DNA of 64,000 nucleotides from Reichenbachiella versicolor (GCF_003171675.1 NZ_QFZQ01000001.1:1149128-1213127); one strand, 5' to 3'; positions 25,841 to 35,168 are shown, numbered from the stretch's first letter. Translations and numbers: made by a program. Notes: generated by a model not told the origin, from the letters alone.

Positions 25841-26410
25841 ATGAAAACAAAACGGATTTTGACAGTAGCGATTACATTAATTTTCGCATTGGTCATCGCA
25901 AGTTGTTCTAACAACACTGATAAATTAGAAGTTGAGTCTTTGAGAAATCAGCTTGCGGAAATTGCAAAAGTCAATGAAACTATTGCTAAAAACCTAAAGA
26001 CTTTTGATGAGTTAGATTTTGAGATTTATTCAAATGAACAGTGGACGCGCCTTCATGAAAGTCACTCAAAGGACATCCTAGTTCATTATCCTGATGGTCA
26101 TACAACTAAAGGAATTGAAGATCACATTGAAGAATTGAAGCCGATGTTTGTATTTGCACCTGACACAAGGATAGAAGAACATCCTGTCAAAATAGGGTCG
26201 GGAAACTTGACTGCCGTGGTTGGTGAACTAAAAGGAACATTTACAAAACCTATGCCTATCGGTGATGGCAAGTTTATACAGCCAACTGGCAAGGCCTTTG
26301 TTCTTCCAATGGCAACAATTGGTTTGTGGAACGATGATGGAGTGATGTATGAAGAATACCTCTTTTGGGATAATCAGGCTTTCATGAAGCAAATTGGTTT
26401 AGCTAACTAA
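25841..26410 (+). CDS. SnoaL/ester-cyclase-like lipoprotein
   Basis: The protein has 189 residues from ATG 25841 (an upstream ATG at 25811 would place ten odd residues before the signal). The start MKTKRILTVAITLIFALVIA leads to a lipobox ASC. A coiled segment follows, then a SnoaL-like domain with LHESHSKDILVHYPDGHTTK and HIEELKPMFVFAPDT. Such folds act as cyclases, isomerases or carriers. Being a lipoprotein, it faces the periplasm. It lies between the AraC regulator and the dioxygenase, probably one functional block. Confidence 0.75.
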   Translation: MKTKRILTVAITLIFALVIASCSNNTDKLEVESLRNQLAEIAKVNETIAKNLKTFDELDFEIYSNEQWTRLHESHSKDILVHYPDGHTTKGIEDHIEELKPMFVFAPDTRIEEHPVKIGSGNLTAVVGELKGTFTKPMPIGDGKFIQPTGKAFVLPMATIGLWNDDGVMYEEYLFWDNQAFMKQIGLAN

Positions 26411-26482
26411 AGGTATTAGGTATTATTCGTGTTTAACCTGATCGTTCTTGTGCGGTCAGGTTAATTTAAAATACCTTTTAAA

Positions 26483-27364
26483 ATGAACAGGAACGGATTT
26501 CTTAAACTATTGGCAGCTTTGTCAGCAACATCAGTAGCGATGAAATTAAAAGACTTGGATAAAATAACAGGAGCTCTTGATTCTACTCCTAGCATGCCAG
26601 TGCTATTCCTTGGACATGGAATTCCAATGAACGCCATCGAAGAAAATGAGTTCGTTAAGGGGTTCAGAAAAGTATCCTCAGAAATAGCACTACCAAAGGC
26701 TGTCCTTTGCGTTTCAGCTCATTGGGAAACACGAGGAACATTGGTCACAGCTATGGAAAAACCTCGAACCATTCATGATTTTGGAGGATTTCCTCAGGAA
26801 CTCTTTGAGGTTCAATACCCTGCTCCCGGCAGCCCAGAACTTGCACAAAAGGTCAAAGACCTGATCAAAAGCACAGATGTACATCTGGATGATAAATGGG
26901 GACTTGATCATGGAGCTTGGTCAGTTATTAGGCACATGTATCCAGATGCTGATTTACCAGTGATTCAACTAAGTCTTGATCATACTCAAGGCCCTAGGTA
27001 TCATTATGACCTGGCCAAAGAACTTGTAAAGCTTCGTGATAAAGGTGTACTCATTGAAGGTAGTGGTAATATGGTACACAATCTACGAATGGTTGCATGG
27101 AGTAAACTAAACGAGCAATATGCATATGACTGGGCGAATGAAGCTAATGACCGAATGAAACAGTACATTCTGAATGGTAATCATGATAGACTTATCAACT
27201 ACTCCAAGCAAGGAAAGGAGTTTCAATTGTCGATTCCCTCGCCTGAGCACTATTTACCCCTGCTTTATACACTTGCGCTTCAAAAGGATTCAGATGTTAT
27301 TGAATTGTTCAATGACCAGCCTGTTGCCGGCTCACTTTCAATGACTTCAGTGAAGATAGGGTAA
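26483..27364 (+). CDS. LigB-type extradiol dioxygenase (4,5-DOPA dioxygenase-like)
   Basis: The protein has 293 residues. Metal and active-site His are in FLGHGIPMN (H45), CVSAHWE (H80) and GLDHGAWSV (H143), with IHDFGGFP and GSGNMVHNLR as in YgiD/DODA proteins. The core starts at about residue 38; the first 35 residues include a hydrophobic stretch (FLKLLAALSATSVA) that could be a membrane anchor or export signal. It should open aromatic catechol rings. It ends just before the 27.37-kb repeat. Confidence 0.85.
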   Translation: MNRNGFLKLLAALSATSVAMKLKDLDKITGALDSTPSMPVLFLGHGIPMNAIEENEFVKGFRKVSSEIALPKAVLCVSAHWETRGTLVTAMEKPRTIHDFGGFPQELFEVQYPAPGSPELAQKVKDLIKSTDVHLDDKWGLDHGAWSVIRHMYPDADLPVIQLSLDHTQGPRYHYDLAKELVKLRDKGVLIEGSGNMVHNLRMVAWSKLNEQYAYDWANEANDRMKQYILNGNHDRLINYSKQGKEFQLSIPSPEHYLPLLYTLALQKDSDVIELFNDQPVAGSLSMTSVKIG

Positions 27365-27371
27365 GAAATAC

Positions 27372-27550
27372 CGCACACATTTGCCATTTCCTCACTCCTC
27401 CCCTCCTCTCAAAAATGTCAAAAGAGTGCTCGTTACTGCTAAGAAAATGAAGTGTAGTTTTTAATTGATGTTAGAGGCCTTCCCTAAACAATTAATCCCA
27501 CCCCTGAACCGAAGCTATATTAACATAACGCAGGACATTATATAACACAA
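27372..27550. repeat. About 190-bp dispersed repeat, copy A
   Basis: This sequence matches 30669-30880 over most of its length. Shared blocks include CACACATTTGCCA, CTCCCCTCCT, AAAGAGTGCTCGTT, TTTTTAATTGATGTTAGAGG, ATTAATCCC and ATTAACATAACG. Copy B carries an extra 34-bp stretch. No frame is preserved between the copies, so it is not coding. The two copies bracket the subtilase block (28.07-30.53 kb), which hints at insertion or exchange of that block. Confidence 0.65.
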
Positions 27551-27597
27551 GTAGATTTGTACGACCGTAGAGCTGTTTAGTGCTCTTGTTATATAAT
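27537..27597. repeat. Imperfect-palindrome site with 10-bp arms
   Basis: ATTATATAAC (27537-27546) and GTTATATAAT (27588-27597) are perfect complements around a 41-bp centre. The layout, AAC and GTT facing each other with an unpaired middle, recalls integron attC-type or other single-strand recombination sites. The boxes do not match the attC consensus GTTRRRY. Further GTTATATAA motifs are at about 27664 and 24154. Confidence 0.45.
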
Positions 27598-27737
27598 TAT
27601 ATTATGTGTAAATAAGGATTCTGCTCTCTAACAAGATTCGTGTGATTCTGCTAGCGAGATTAATTCTGCTCCGTGTTATATAATTTATTCAGCACTGAGT
27701 TTATTTTCAATGGACTTCATGATGTGCTGCGCAGTTG

Positions 27738-28050
27738 ATGTTATAATAAATAGCCGCACGGCGAGCGCTCAAGTCCTCACGCTCGGCCGTTCCCTGACCA
27801 AACGGCTATTAATAGTTTCCCACCGTCTTTCAGGCTAAGGCCTGATCACCAGCCCAAATGCAAGAGAATCTCAGGCAAAGCTTGTCGTGCTTCGCTATTC
27901 GGGTAATTGTTCAGTTCGTTTTCAAATACGCCATTCTCAGGCATAAGGATTTTTGCCTGTGATACACTTGCAGGCCAACACTTTGTTTTGGCACAACTCA
28001 ACACCAGTGCGTCATTCCGGAAGTAGTGCAACGGATGTCCGGAATCTTTT
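27738..28050. repeat. Hairpin-rich repeat, copy 2
   Basis: Partner of 24150-24515. AATAGCCG..CGGCTATT encloses CGAGCG/CGCTCG; later a block with TTTTCAAATACGCC and CTCAGGC is shared; ATTCCGGA..TCCGGAAT closes around GTGCAACGGA, where copy 1 has ATTCCTG..CAGGAAT. Paired changes on both arms indicate that the fold, not the sequence, is maintained. No protein frame is conserved. Confidence 0.6.
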
Positions 28051-28072
28051 TAAAGTTCTTAGTAGATTAAAC

Positions 28073-28285
28073 TTAGGAAATACCTACCTCTCCATCTAGG
28101 TCAATGTTATCAACATAGGCTTCTTGTGAGATTACTGGAATCATTTCATCATCAACCGAACCAGTTATAACCCCAAAAGGAAAAGCTTCTTCTATTTCGA
28201 TACTATGTTTTAGAAGGTCATCAGAAACTGCTTTTAGATCATCAGAGAATTGCTCTTTTATTGTTATAAGTACCTTGCGTTTCAC
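28073..28285 (-). CDS. Stand-alone I9-like propeptide/inhibitor of subtilase
   Basis: The protein has about 70 residues from GTG 28285, 25 bp after the subtilase stop (a TTG at 28321 would overlap it). VKRKVLITIKEQF, a helix, FPFGVITGSVDD and ISQEAYVDNIDLDGEV follow the beta-alpha-beta order of I9 propeptides, ending in a strand like the usual V..VE.D. No signal peptide is seen. It could fold or inhibit the adjacent subtilase, which lacks a conventional secretion signal. The assignment is by pattern and neighbour. Confidence 0.55.
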   Translation of the reverse strand: MKRKVLITIKEQFSDDLKAVSDDLLKHSIEIEEAFPFGVITGSVDDEMIPVISQEAYVDNIDLDGEVGIS

Positions 28286-28310
28286 AAAGATAAATTTAAT
28301 AAATTCAGAA

Positions 28311-29537
28311 CTATGGTGCAAGAACTAAACCCGCACCATAATCGCCTACGGGAACACTTAGCGGTTTAGCCTGTGATGTCAGTGCCCCCCATAATTGTAT
28401 AGGAGTGTGTATCGGGAATTTCTCAGCATATAATCCCGCAATTCCAGCTACATGTGGAGTTGCCATACTTGTTCCAGATATTGTATTGTATGGTTTGGTA
28501 CTAGTAATCCACGAAGAATACACTCCGACCCCAGGGCCGCTAATTTCCATCATAGTTCCTGGATTAATTGCTCGATTGGAGAAGCGCGCAACCTTCAAAT
28601 TAGAGTCTACAGCTGCAACTGACATGATGGATGGAACGTTTGCTGGGCTACCAATTGGATTGATATTAAAGGGACGATGACTATCATTTCCGGAAGCCGC
28701 AATGATCAATGATCCTTGCTTAAGTGCATATTTTGCAGCTCTTTCATAGGCCAATTTATGACCTTGTCCTGGAAATACACGAGAACCCAAAGACATACTT
28801 ATAATTTGGCAATTGTTTGACACGGCCCAGTTGATTCCGCTGAGAATCCAGCTGTCTGTCCCTTGTCCCTTTTTTCCCCCGAGTACCTTACCAATAAAAA
28901 TATCAGAGTCATAAGCTACACCATATCTTACTCCACTTGAATCTTTATGACCACAAGCAGTGCCTGTACAATGTGTTCCGTGCCCATTGATATCGTCAGC
29001 AGATTCATTTGGAACAAAAGACTTAGACTGTATCGTTCTACCTGAAAAATCAGGGTGCTTAAAATCAAAACCAGTATCAAGAATTGCTATTTTAACTCCT
29101 TTCCCACTATAACTTGATTTGTCTACGTCAGTTGCTGTGATTCCCCATGTTGATTTGTTTTGGACACTTAACGCCTGTGGATCAGGGGCCATAATTACTT
29201 CTTCAGGTTCCAAAATGAAATTACCCCGCACTGATAATGCAGACGCAACCTCGCTTTGATCTTCGTCAATCCCTAAGAGCGCCACACCAATATCTTCAAA
29301 TATCATCATATCTGAGTCTTCATATTCTTTTTCAGTTACGCTTTCCTTATCGTCAAAGTCTCCCATTTGAGCAACCTTCAGCCCAAGCTCGTTTTTTAGT
29401 ACATTTTTCACCCCACTGAAATCCATGTCTTCATGAGTAAGTGACATTAAATATCTTCCAGTATAAAAATTACTTTGATTTGAGAGTTGTTGTTCGTTAG
29501 AAGCCATCGGCTCTTCTGTGGATGCTAATTTTATCAT
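28311..29537 (-). CDS. Subtilisin-like serine protease (S8)
   Basis: The protein has 408 residues. The catalytic triad is D154 (ILDTGFDF), H186 (GHGTHCTGT) and S357 (SGTSMATPHVAG), with oxyanion N284 (AASGNDS). The first 130 residues resemble an acidic propeptide (LMSLTHEDMD to VIMAPDPQAL). There is no N-terminal signal peptide, so the enzyme may act inside the cell or be released by lysis. It is downstream of the unknown 317-residue gene (36 bp) and upstream of an I9-like gene, suggesting a three-gene unit. Confidence 0.88.
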   Translation of the reverse strand: MIKLASTEEPMASNEQQLSNQSNFYTGRYLMSLTHEDMDFSGVKNVLKNELGLKVAQMGDFDDKESVTEKEYEDSDMMIFEDIGVALLGIDEDQSEVASALSVRGNFILEPEEVIMAPDPQALSVQNKSTWGITATDVDKSSYSGKGVKIAILDTGFDFKHPDFSGRTIQSKSFVPNESADDINGHGTHCTGTACGHKDSSGVRYGVAYDSDIFIGKVLGGKKGQGTDSWILSGINWAVSNNCQIISMSLGSRVFPGQGHKLAYERAAKYALKQGSLIIAASGNDSHRPFNINPIGSPANVPSIMSVAAVDSNLKVARFSNRAINPGTMMEISGPGVGVYSSWITSTKPYNTISGTSMATPHVAGIAGLYAEKFPIHTPIQLWGALTSQAKPLSVPVGDYGAGLVLAP

Positions 29538-29573
29538 ATTGATATTTATTTCGAGTGTACAAAAATTATGTTC

Positions 29574-30527
29574 TTAAAAAATTGGGTTTTTCAGGAGAAT
29601 CAAAGCATCCTTGATTGCGAATTGGTACAAACTACTTTTACCCTCTAATCCCTCGATGACAGTCATAAGTACTGATTCACGTTCCTCGGCAGTCAGTAAA
29701 TATGCATTAGCTAAATCATCATTGAGATACCCTATTGATTTTTCTGCGTCTTCAAAGGCATTCGACATTAGTGTGTTTACGCTATTTTCACTGGTGCCAA
29801 TAGAGGCTATTTTGTTTTTCTCCAAATCGATAAGATTATCAATTTGCTGTGAAAGCGCAGAATACTGTGCGACAGATATATCTTCCTTCAGGAGCTTATT
29901 CAAATAGAGCGTTTTTGCGTCAGAGAGCTTAACAATAGCCGTTGCAGAATTCAGCACTAGAGAGTAAGCAACTTCATTTTTTGCATTCTCAACCGAAGTA
30001 TACAGGCCATATTGAAATAAAGTAGCAGTAACTGATTCCTCTCCAAATGTATCCTTATCTCTTATTGAGGTAGATCGCGTTGCAATCAATGACCATGCTC
30101 CTGGCGCTAATTTGTTCGCATTAAAGCTAACAGCAGCATCTGCTGAAGAACTACTCTTTGCTGCCTCAGCGATAGAAGTAACCAGCGAAATATAGCTATT
30201 AATAGCATCTGGTGAAGTTAGAACTTTTAGGCCAGCCGAACCGGGAGCCAACGTTGATGCAATTAGTTGAATTGATTCTGTTATAATAGGCACTAATAGA
30301 TCTAAACTGAATTCATGTGAATATTCTACTTTCACAGTTGTGGAATAATTGGCTTCTTTAAAATCACTTACACCAAGGTTACTTTGTAGATCATTTTTTC
30401 TCTTGTTGAATTCCGCTTCGTCAGCTATTTGCAGGGATTCAAGTTGTTTTTGCAGCTTTACAACTACAGCTTTGGCTGCGTCTGTTTTCTTAACTACTTT
30501 CTCTAATGAGGGGCTTTTACATGCCAT
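29574..30527 (-). CDS. Unknown 317-aa protein next to subtilase
   Basis: No family is recognised. The start MACKSPSLEKVVKKTDAAKA leads to a coiled helix. The centre has Ser/Ala-rich hydrophobic stretches (LLVPIITESIQLIASTLAPG) and a beta-like KLAPGAWSLIATRSTSIRD segment. The C-terminal 120 residues are helical. No signal peptide or catalytic motif is seen. It starts the subtilase operon and could be the protease substrate or a protease-activated effector; that is speculation from context. Confidence 0.6.
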   Translation of the reverse strand: MACKSPSLEKVVKKTDAAKAVVVKLQKQLESLQIADEAEFNKRKNDLQSNLGVSDFKEANYSTTVKVEYSHEFSLDLLVPIITESIQLIASTLAPGSAGLKVLTSPDAINSYISLVTSIAEAAKSSSSADAAVSFNANKLAPGAWSLIATRSTSIRDKDTFGEESVTATLFQYGLYTSVENAKNEVAYSLVLNSATAIVKLSDAKTLYLNKLLKEDISVAQYSALSQQIDNLIDLEKNKIASIGTSENSVNTLMSNAFEDAEKSIGYLNDDLANAYLLTAEERESVLMTVIEGLEGKSSLYQFAIKDALILLKNPIF

Positions 30528-30668
30528 TTTATTGTTATTTTAAGTTTCTAGTCTTTTTTTACAATTGAATGTAGAAACAGAATGAACATCAACCAATACC
30601 CACTTTTGGGTAATTTTCAAATGAAGGTTGTATCGTTCTATGAAGTATTTGTATTGTGCTAATAATTT

Positions 30669-30923
30669 CGCACACATTTGCCACTCTCCTCCCCTCCTGC
30701 CAGCGTTCCTCACTGCGGCATGGTAATTCCTCACTCGTGACGAGTGGCAAAAGAGTGCTCGTTCCTGCCAAGAAATGAAGTGATCGTTTTTAATTGATGT
30801 TAGAGGCCTTCTTTAAACTATTAATCCCGCCCCTGAACCTAAAGCTGATTTAACATAACGCAAGACATTCTGTAACACGACCCATGCTTATATTAAATAG
30901 AATCACAAATTATTCAGAACTCA
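30669..30923. repeat. Dispersed repeat copy B plus the 72-bp repeat
   Basis: 30669-30880 matches 27372-27550, with an internal hairpin-like addition (ACTCGTGACGAGTGGC) not present in copy A. Its end, 30849-30923, overlaps a second match, to 1264-1336 at the edge of the defence island. The three repeat families thus mix in one place, which suggests repeated insertion and recombination at such sites. Confidence 0.6.
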
Positions 30924-30987
30924 CTAACAACGTTTTTAAAGAACCAAAGAATCTTCAACAATAGATCTTTAAGAATATTTTGAGACT

Positions 30988-32937
30988 CTACTCATTCCAA
31001 CTATTGTTTTCATTATTAAATTCATCAAAAGTACTTAGAGTCCAGTGGGTGATACTTCGAACCGTATTATTGTATGTATTATTCTTAATATTTACTATGC
31101 CAAAATTCGACATATTAAGCCTTATGGCTGCAGCTTCAGGCTCTAAAGATTGATTAAAACTATTATCTAAAATAGTGACATTTAGCTGGGTTGATTCTGT
31201 ATTCTTAACTCCAGCTCGATCAATCATGAGCATTCTACCTCCTACACTTAAAGTAGATAATCCATCAGAAAATTGATTACCATTAATTTCAATCAGTTCT
31301 TCTTGCGCTGCAAAATCATCTGTAGACGTATTAGTAAATTGAGTAGCTCCCTGAGCGATAATATTATTAGAAAGTTTAACAGCCTTGTTTTCATAGAAAG
31401 ACATGGCCATTCTCCCCTTTTGTTCAATAAAGCTAACGCTGTTATTTGTTAGTACTACATCATGAAAATGCCTGACATTAATTATACCTCCTAAATCTTT
31501 TTTAAAACCCGATTGACCTTCAAAATAGTTATTGTCAATGACTATGTTCTGATAGCCACTCTCATAACCCTCAATAAGTGATCCATAACTCCCTAGAAAG
31601 TTTAGAGCAAGATTATCGGTCTTAAAAATGTTATTTTTAAATATAGAATTTTGATCGAAGTCCGTTTGAATAGCTGTTTTGTTTTCAAATACTGCGGTAA
31701 ATCCTATTACATCAAATAAATTATGCTGAACTGTAATGTTTTGAGTACCATGAAATAAATCTGCCATTTGCTTGGTAGTTTCTTCTACATCCAATTGCTG
31801 AGCTCTCCCTATTATTTCATTATCCTCGATTACTATATTTTTGGAATTGTAAGGAGAAATTTTAGCACCTGACTCTACTAAGACATTATTGCTTGAAATA
31901 TCTGCAATCTTAAAAATCCTATTAGGGTTATCACATCTTATAAAGTTACGTTTTATCTCTACTCCATCGATTCCATTGATTGTAATCAAATCATTCTCTA
32001 CATAATATCTCCTGAATTTTGTAAAATCTCCGTGTATGTAATTATCATTGAATACAAAGCCTTTTCGGTGAACTTCTTCTTGATTTCTGTGGATGATGCG
32101 CCCATTAATAAGAGTGGTATGGGAAATTTCAAGATTTTCCATATTGAGGGCATAAACAAGAAATGGAGCTACGTCAATACCTCCTTGCTGGCCTAAGGTA
32201 GATTCTAGCTCAATACCTCTGATAAATATGTTGGATTGCTGTGCAAAGAAAATCAATTTTTGATTTGCAATAATTTTACCTTCTCCGTAGACACCATTTA
32301 GAAGTGTAATTTTATCCGAGATTAAAAACGTCCCTTCTGGTATATACATAATTTTACCAGTTGCCGCTACTTCTTTAATCACGCTGGTATTGTCCGTTAT
32401 TCCGTCACCGATCGCTCCATAATTGGTGATATCAACAACATCATTTTGATTGTATTCTTGGCATGGTATGTTATTTACTTGAGCTACCTTATACCTTGGC
32501 CCACGATCTACAGTAAGCAATACATTATTGTCTTCTGGATAACATGTCTTAAACGTCTCGTTTAGACTTTGACATTCTTGTTGATCGGTGACGGTAATTG
32601 ATAGTACCTTCTGACCGCAAGCTAAATATGTCGTAAAAGAAGATACCTCAAGTAATTCACCAGATTCTATGCTCTCGTCGTCAAATCTTAATTCATACTG
32701 GTAAGGCCCGATACCTCCATCTATGTTAATCTCAAACTCCTTTTTATTAATACAACGGGTGGTTATTGCTATATCAGAGCAATCCACATTAGGAAAGTCA
32801 GCATCGCTGGCAGAATCATTTGACGAATTAGAATTTTCTGCTTCGGATGTCAATTCACTTTCTTCACTTACACATGATGCTAGTACGAAGAGCCCTCCAA
32901 AGAATATTGGGTAAAGGATAGAACATAGTATCTTCAT
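30988..32937 (-). CDS. Lipoprotein with right-handed beta-helix (pectate-lyase-like)
   Basis: The protein has 649 residues. A signal with lipobox (FVLASC, C22) is followed by a Ser/Asn linker, a small beta domain with Cys pairs (52-140), then DITNYGAIGDGITDNTSVIK, the start of Pectate_lyase_3/GH28-type helices. Many short repeats follow with Asn stacks (IEDNEIIGRA, VQHNLFDVIG, IDNNYFEGQS, INGNQFSDGL). It probably binds or cleaves a polysaccharide at the cell surface. No catalytic set can be assigned. Confidence 0.8.
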   Translation of the reverse strand: MKILCSILYPIFFGGLFVLASCVSEESELTSEAENSNSSNDSASDADFPNVDCSDIAITTRCINKKEFEINIDGGIGPYQYELRFDDESIESGELLEVSSFTTYLACGQKVLSITVTDQQECQSLNETFKTCYPEDNNVLLTVDRGPRYKVAQVNNIPCQEYNQNDVVDITNYGAIGDGITDNTSVIKEVAATGKIMYIPEGTFLISDKITLLNGVYGEGKIIANQKLIFFAQQSNIFIRGIELESTLGQQGGIDVAPFLVYALNMENLEISHTTLINGRIIHRNQEEVHRKGFVFNDNYIHGDFTKFRRYYVENDLITINGIDGVEIKRNFIRCDNPNRIFKIADISSNNVLVESGAKISPYNSKNIVIEDNEIIGRAQQLDVEETTKQMADLFHGTQNITVQHNLFDVIGFTAVFENKTAIQTDFDQNSIFKNNIFKTDNLALNFLGSYGSLIEGYESGYQNIVIDNNYFEGQSGFKKDLGGIINVRHFHDVVLTNNSVSFIEQKGRMAMSFYENKAVKLSNNIIAQGATQFTNTSTDDFAAQEELIEINGNQFSDGLSTLSVGGRMLMIDRAGVKNTESTQLNVTILDNSFNQSLEPEAAAIRLNMSNFGIVNIKNNTYNNTVRSITHWTLSTFDEFNNENNSWNE

Positions 32938-33396
32938 GTCCGGTATCTTAAGCTATTAATTATGATTAGTTACTTCAATAATTTGAGGGAATTAAAGAAA
33001 CTTTATAAACAGAAAAATCAATATAATACTTACAAGCTAAGCACTTTCCATTTTTCGACTAATTATAGCAATTAACCGATTGAACTATATTTTATTCATA
33101 TTTCCAGTGTGCTGCTTCTCTTTCATTAAGTAAAATGGAGAATTAGAAATCAATATGGCTATTCGAAGACTTATCTCTAATTCCTAACCGAGGATATCCT
33201 TACTCCTTTTCAATCCTAATTACTTAGTAACCCTCTAAGGCTGCACTAATCCAAAGCAAGGAGGTTAGAATACCAATGGATTATATAAAATAACCCAATA
33301 TAGAGTTGATATAGGTTCACGAAAGTCTCTACCAAAAAGAACTCTCAATAAACAGTATATCAACTCCTAACAATCGATCTTAATTAAGCCCTTAGG
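32938..33396. other. 459-bp intergenic region without recognised feature
   Basis: Between the beta-helix lipoprotein start and the OsmC-like gene end. I see no frame with coding character, no strong hairpin followed by a T-run, and none of the repeats found on either side. It should contain the promoter of the minus-strand beta-helix gene. Confidence 0.4.
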
Positions 33397-34005
33397 TTAA
33401 GCTCCTAGGTTTTCAGAGCTTCTATTGATGGCCTCTTTGCCGTTGTAAACTAATCTAGTCGACCATGGAATTGGGTTTCTTAGAGCGTAATGCGCCATGC
33501 AACCGTTTTCAGCTTCGTTGAGTAGGTTTTGGATGTTTTCTTCTGGCTCAGGACTTTCGATGATCACATGAGTCTCTACCATATCACATCGACCGTCTGT
33601 CATGTATCCATGCTCACGCATATGACCTAAGTTAGTCGCAAATATGATGCGCTGTTCAAGTTTAAGACTATCTACTTGAATCTTACGCGCAGTCAGGATG
33701 TCTGTCAGGTGTGTCATCAAGCAGAAACCTATACCAGCCGAAAAGAAAGCCAACGGTGGCGGCGCTGTGTCTTGTCCTACAGGTGGCTGTTCATCACAAT
33801 ATAATTTCACAGGACTAAACCCAGGTATATTGACCGAAACTACCCCTGTCTTACTTTGCATGTTACCAGCTTCTGCACTGAGATTCACTTCAAAACGATA
33901 AGGCTCTGGATGCTTGGCCTTTTTAAACTTCTTCGATTCGTATTGAGTTTGGGTGGGTGGTTCAGGACTGAGTTCGCCTACGCGATATAATTTCTCTTCT
34001 GACAT
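33397..34005 (-). CDS. OsmC-like protein
   Basis: The protein has 202 residues. The OsmC fold is indicated by PPLAFFSAGIGFCLMTHL with a reactive Cys, a middle strand region, and the second Cys in NEAENGCMAHYALRNP. OsmC/Ohr proteins reduce peroxides with two conserved Cys; this longer version has about 50 extra N-terminal residues and a modified GFCL motif. It stands alone between two intergenic gaps. The substrate is uncertain. Confidence 0.75.
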   Translation of the reverse strand: MSEEKLYRVGELSPEPPTQTQYESKKFKKAKHPEPYRFEVNLSAEAGNMQSKTGVVSVNIPGFSPVKLYCDEQPPVGQDTAPPPLAFFSAGIGFCLMTHLTDILTARKIQVDSLKLEQRIIFATNLGHMREHGYMTDGRCDMVETHVIIESPEPEENIQNLLNEAENGCMAHYALRNPIPWSTRLVYNGKEAINRSSENLGA

Positions 34006-34265
34006 TTTTATTGTTTAATGATTTGTTTTTGGATCTGTCGATCCATGCTAGGCAATAATAGAGTCATAATATGAAACCGAATTATTTTACTTCAGAATAA
34101 ATAAAATACCCATAATTAGGTATTGTCTTTTGAAGTTAACAGAGTGAAATTTAAGCGACAAATAAATCTTATCATAGAATTTAAATTAGACTATTGTATT
34201 TATCTACAGTCTAATTTTTTGTCAATCTAATAATAATTATCAGTATCCCTAAACTATATAGTAAA

Positions 34266-35168
34266 ATGAAAACACTCCTTACAATCTTCATCATTCTCAC
34301 AACTTTATTTTGCTCATTTGCTCAAGGTGACAGTAATACAAGAAGGGTAAAATATCGTCTTCCTAGAAGTTATGACTCTATATATGTTAAAGCTAAAAAA
34401 AGTATTATCAGGCCAAAAGGGGCTTTAGTTACAAAAACGTCAGGTGGTTATACATGGCAGGAAAAACTTGAAAAAACTGATACGATTAAAGTAGATTTCT
34501 ACAAAAAAATAAAAATGAACCATGTATGGTACTTTGATGAAGTAAAGTATGATGATAAGACTATCGAATGGGTTAGACTAAATCCTAGAAAATTTAAAAC
34601 AATTAAAAATGGAGTGGAAATTAGAAAAACTAAAGAGAAAAATGCTAGTCACCCTACTCAGGAGGAAATGCGATTAAAAATTGATCCCAATAAATTTGTT
34701 AGGTTAAATATCAGATATTTCTCAATTGACATACTCACTCTTCCATTCGTTTATCGTCCAGCATTAAATGATACCATTGGAAGTCAACTCTCAACTAATC
34801 TTTCTCTTGGGGTATCTACGACATATAATTTCGGACGAGAATATTTTAGAAACAGAAGACTCACAGCTAAACGAAGCATTACAAGTTTCTCTAGTGGTTT
34901 GGGTTTTGGATTTAAAAAAATTGATTTGGATAAATCGAGCACAAGCCTTTCTGATAAACCAATTATGAATGAAGAAGATGGTTTAGCATTCTTTCTTTCT
35001 CCTGGTATTGGATTTCACACAAGAGGACTAACTTTTACATTAATGTATGGTTGGGATCTTCCTATTACCGAAAATGTAAAAGATTGGAATTATGCTAATG
35101 AAGGCTACATCGCTTTCGGTTTTGGACTTGGTATTGATTCTATCGGCAAGGTTTTGAAAGTTAATTAA
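34266..35168 (+). CDS. Secreted hypothetical protein, 300 aa
   Basis: The start MKTLLTIFIILTTLFCSFAQ is a clear signal peptide. The mature part begins basic and beta-rich, then alternates strands ending in glycine/aromatic patterns (GFGFKKIDL, GIGFHTRGLTFTLMYGWDL, FGFGLGIDS). That resembles a small outer-membrane beta-barrel. No family is recognised. It stands alone on the plus strand. Confidence 0.7.
   Translation: MKTLLTIFIILTTLFCSFAQGDSNTRRVKYRLPRSYDSIYVKAKKSIIRPKGALVTKTSGGYTWQEKLEKTDTIKVDFYKKIKMNHVWYFDEVKYDDKTIEWVRLNPRKFKTIKNGVEIRKTKEKNASHPTQEEMRLKIDPNKFVRLNIRYFSIDILTLPFVYRPALNDTIGSQLSTNLSLGVSTTYNFGREYFRNRRLTAKRSITSFSSGLGFGFKKIDLDKSSTSLSDKPIMNEEDGLAFFLSPGIGFHTRGLTFTLMYGWDLPITENVKDWNYANEGYIAFGFGLGIDSIGKVLKVN

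Noticed and set aside
27537..27597. Canonical integron attC call
   Set aside because: Facing AAC and GTT are present, but the GTTRRRY box is not matched and no integron integrase is in the window, so it stays only a hypothesis.
27846..28031. Open frame on the minus strand in repeat copy 2
   Set aside because: It lies in the structured repeat and has no counterpart frame in copy 1.
29574..30527. Bacterial gasdermin next to a protease
   Set aside because: The neighbour protease made this attractive, but the 317-residue protein shows no recognisable gasdermin-like layout; I only note it as a possible substrate.
30540..30771. Short minus-strand open frames in repeat copy B
   Set aside because: Not conserved in repeat copy A; two frames overlap and neither shows protein-like composition.
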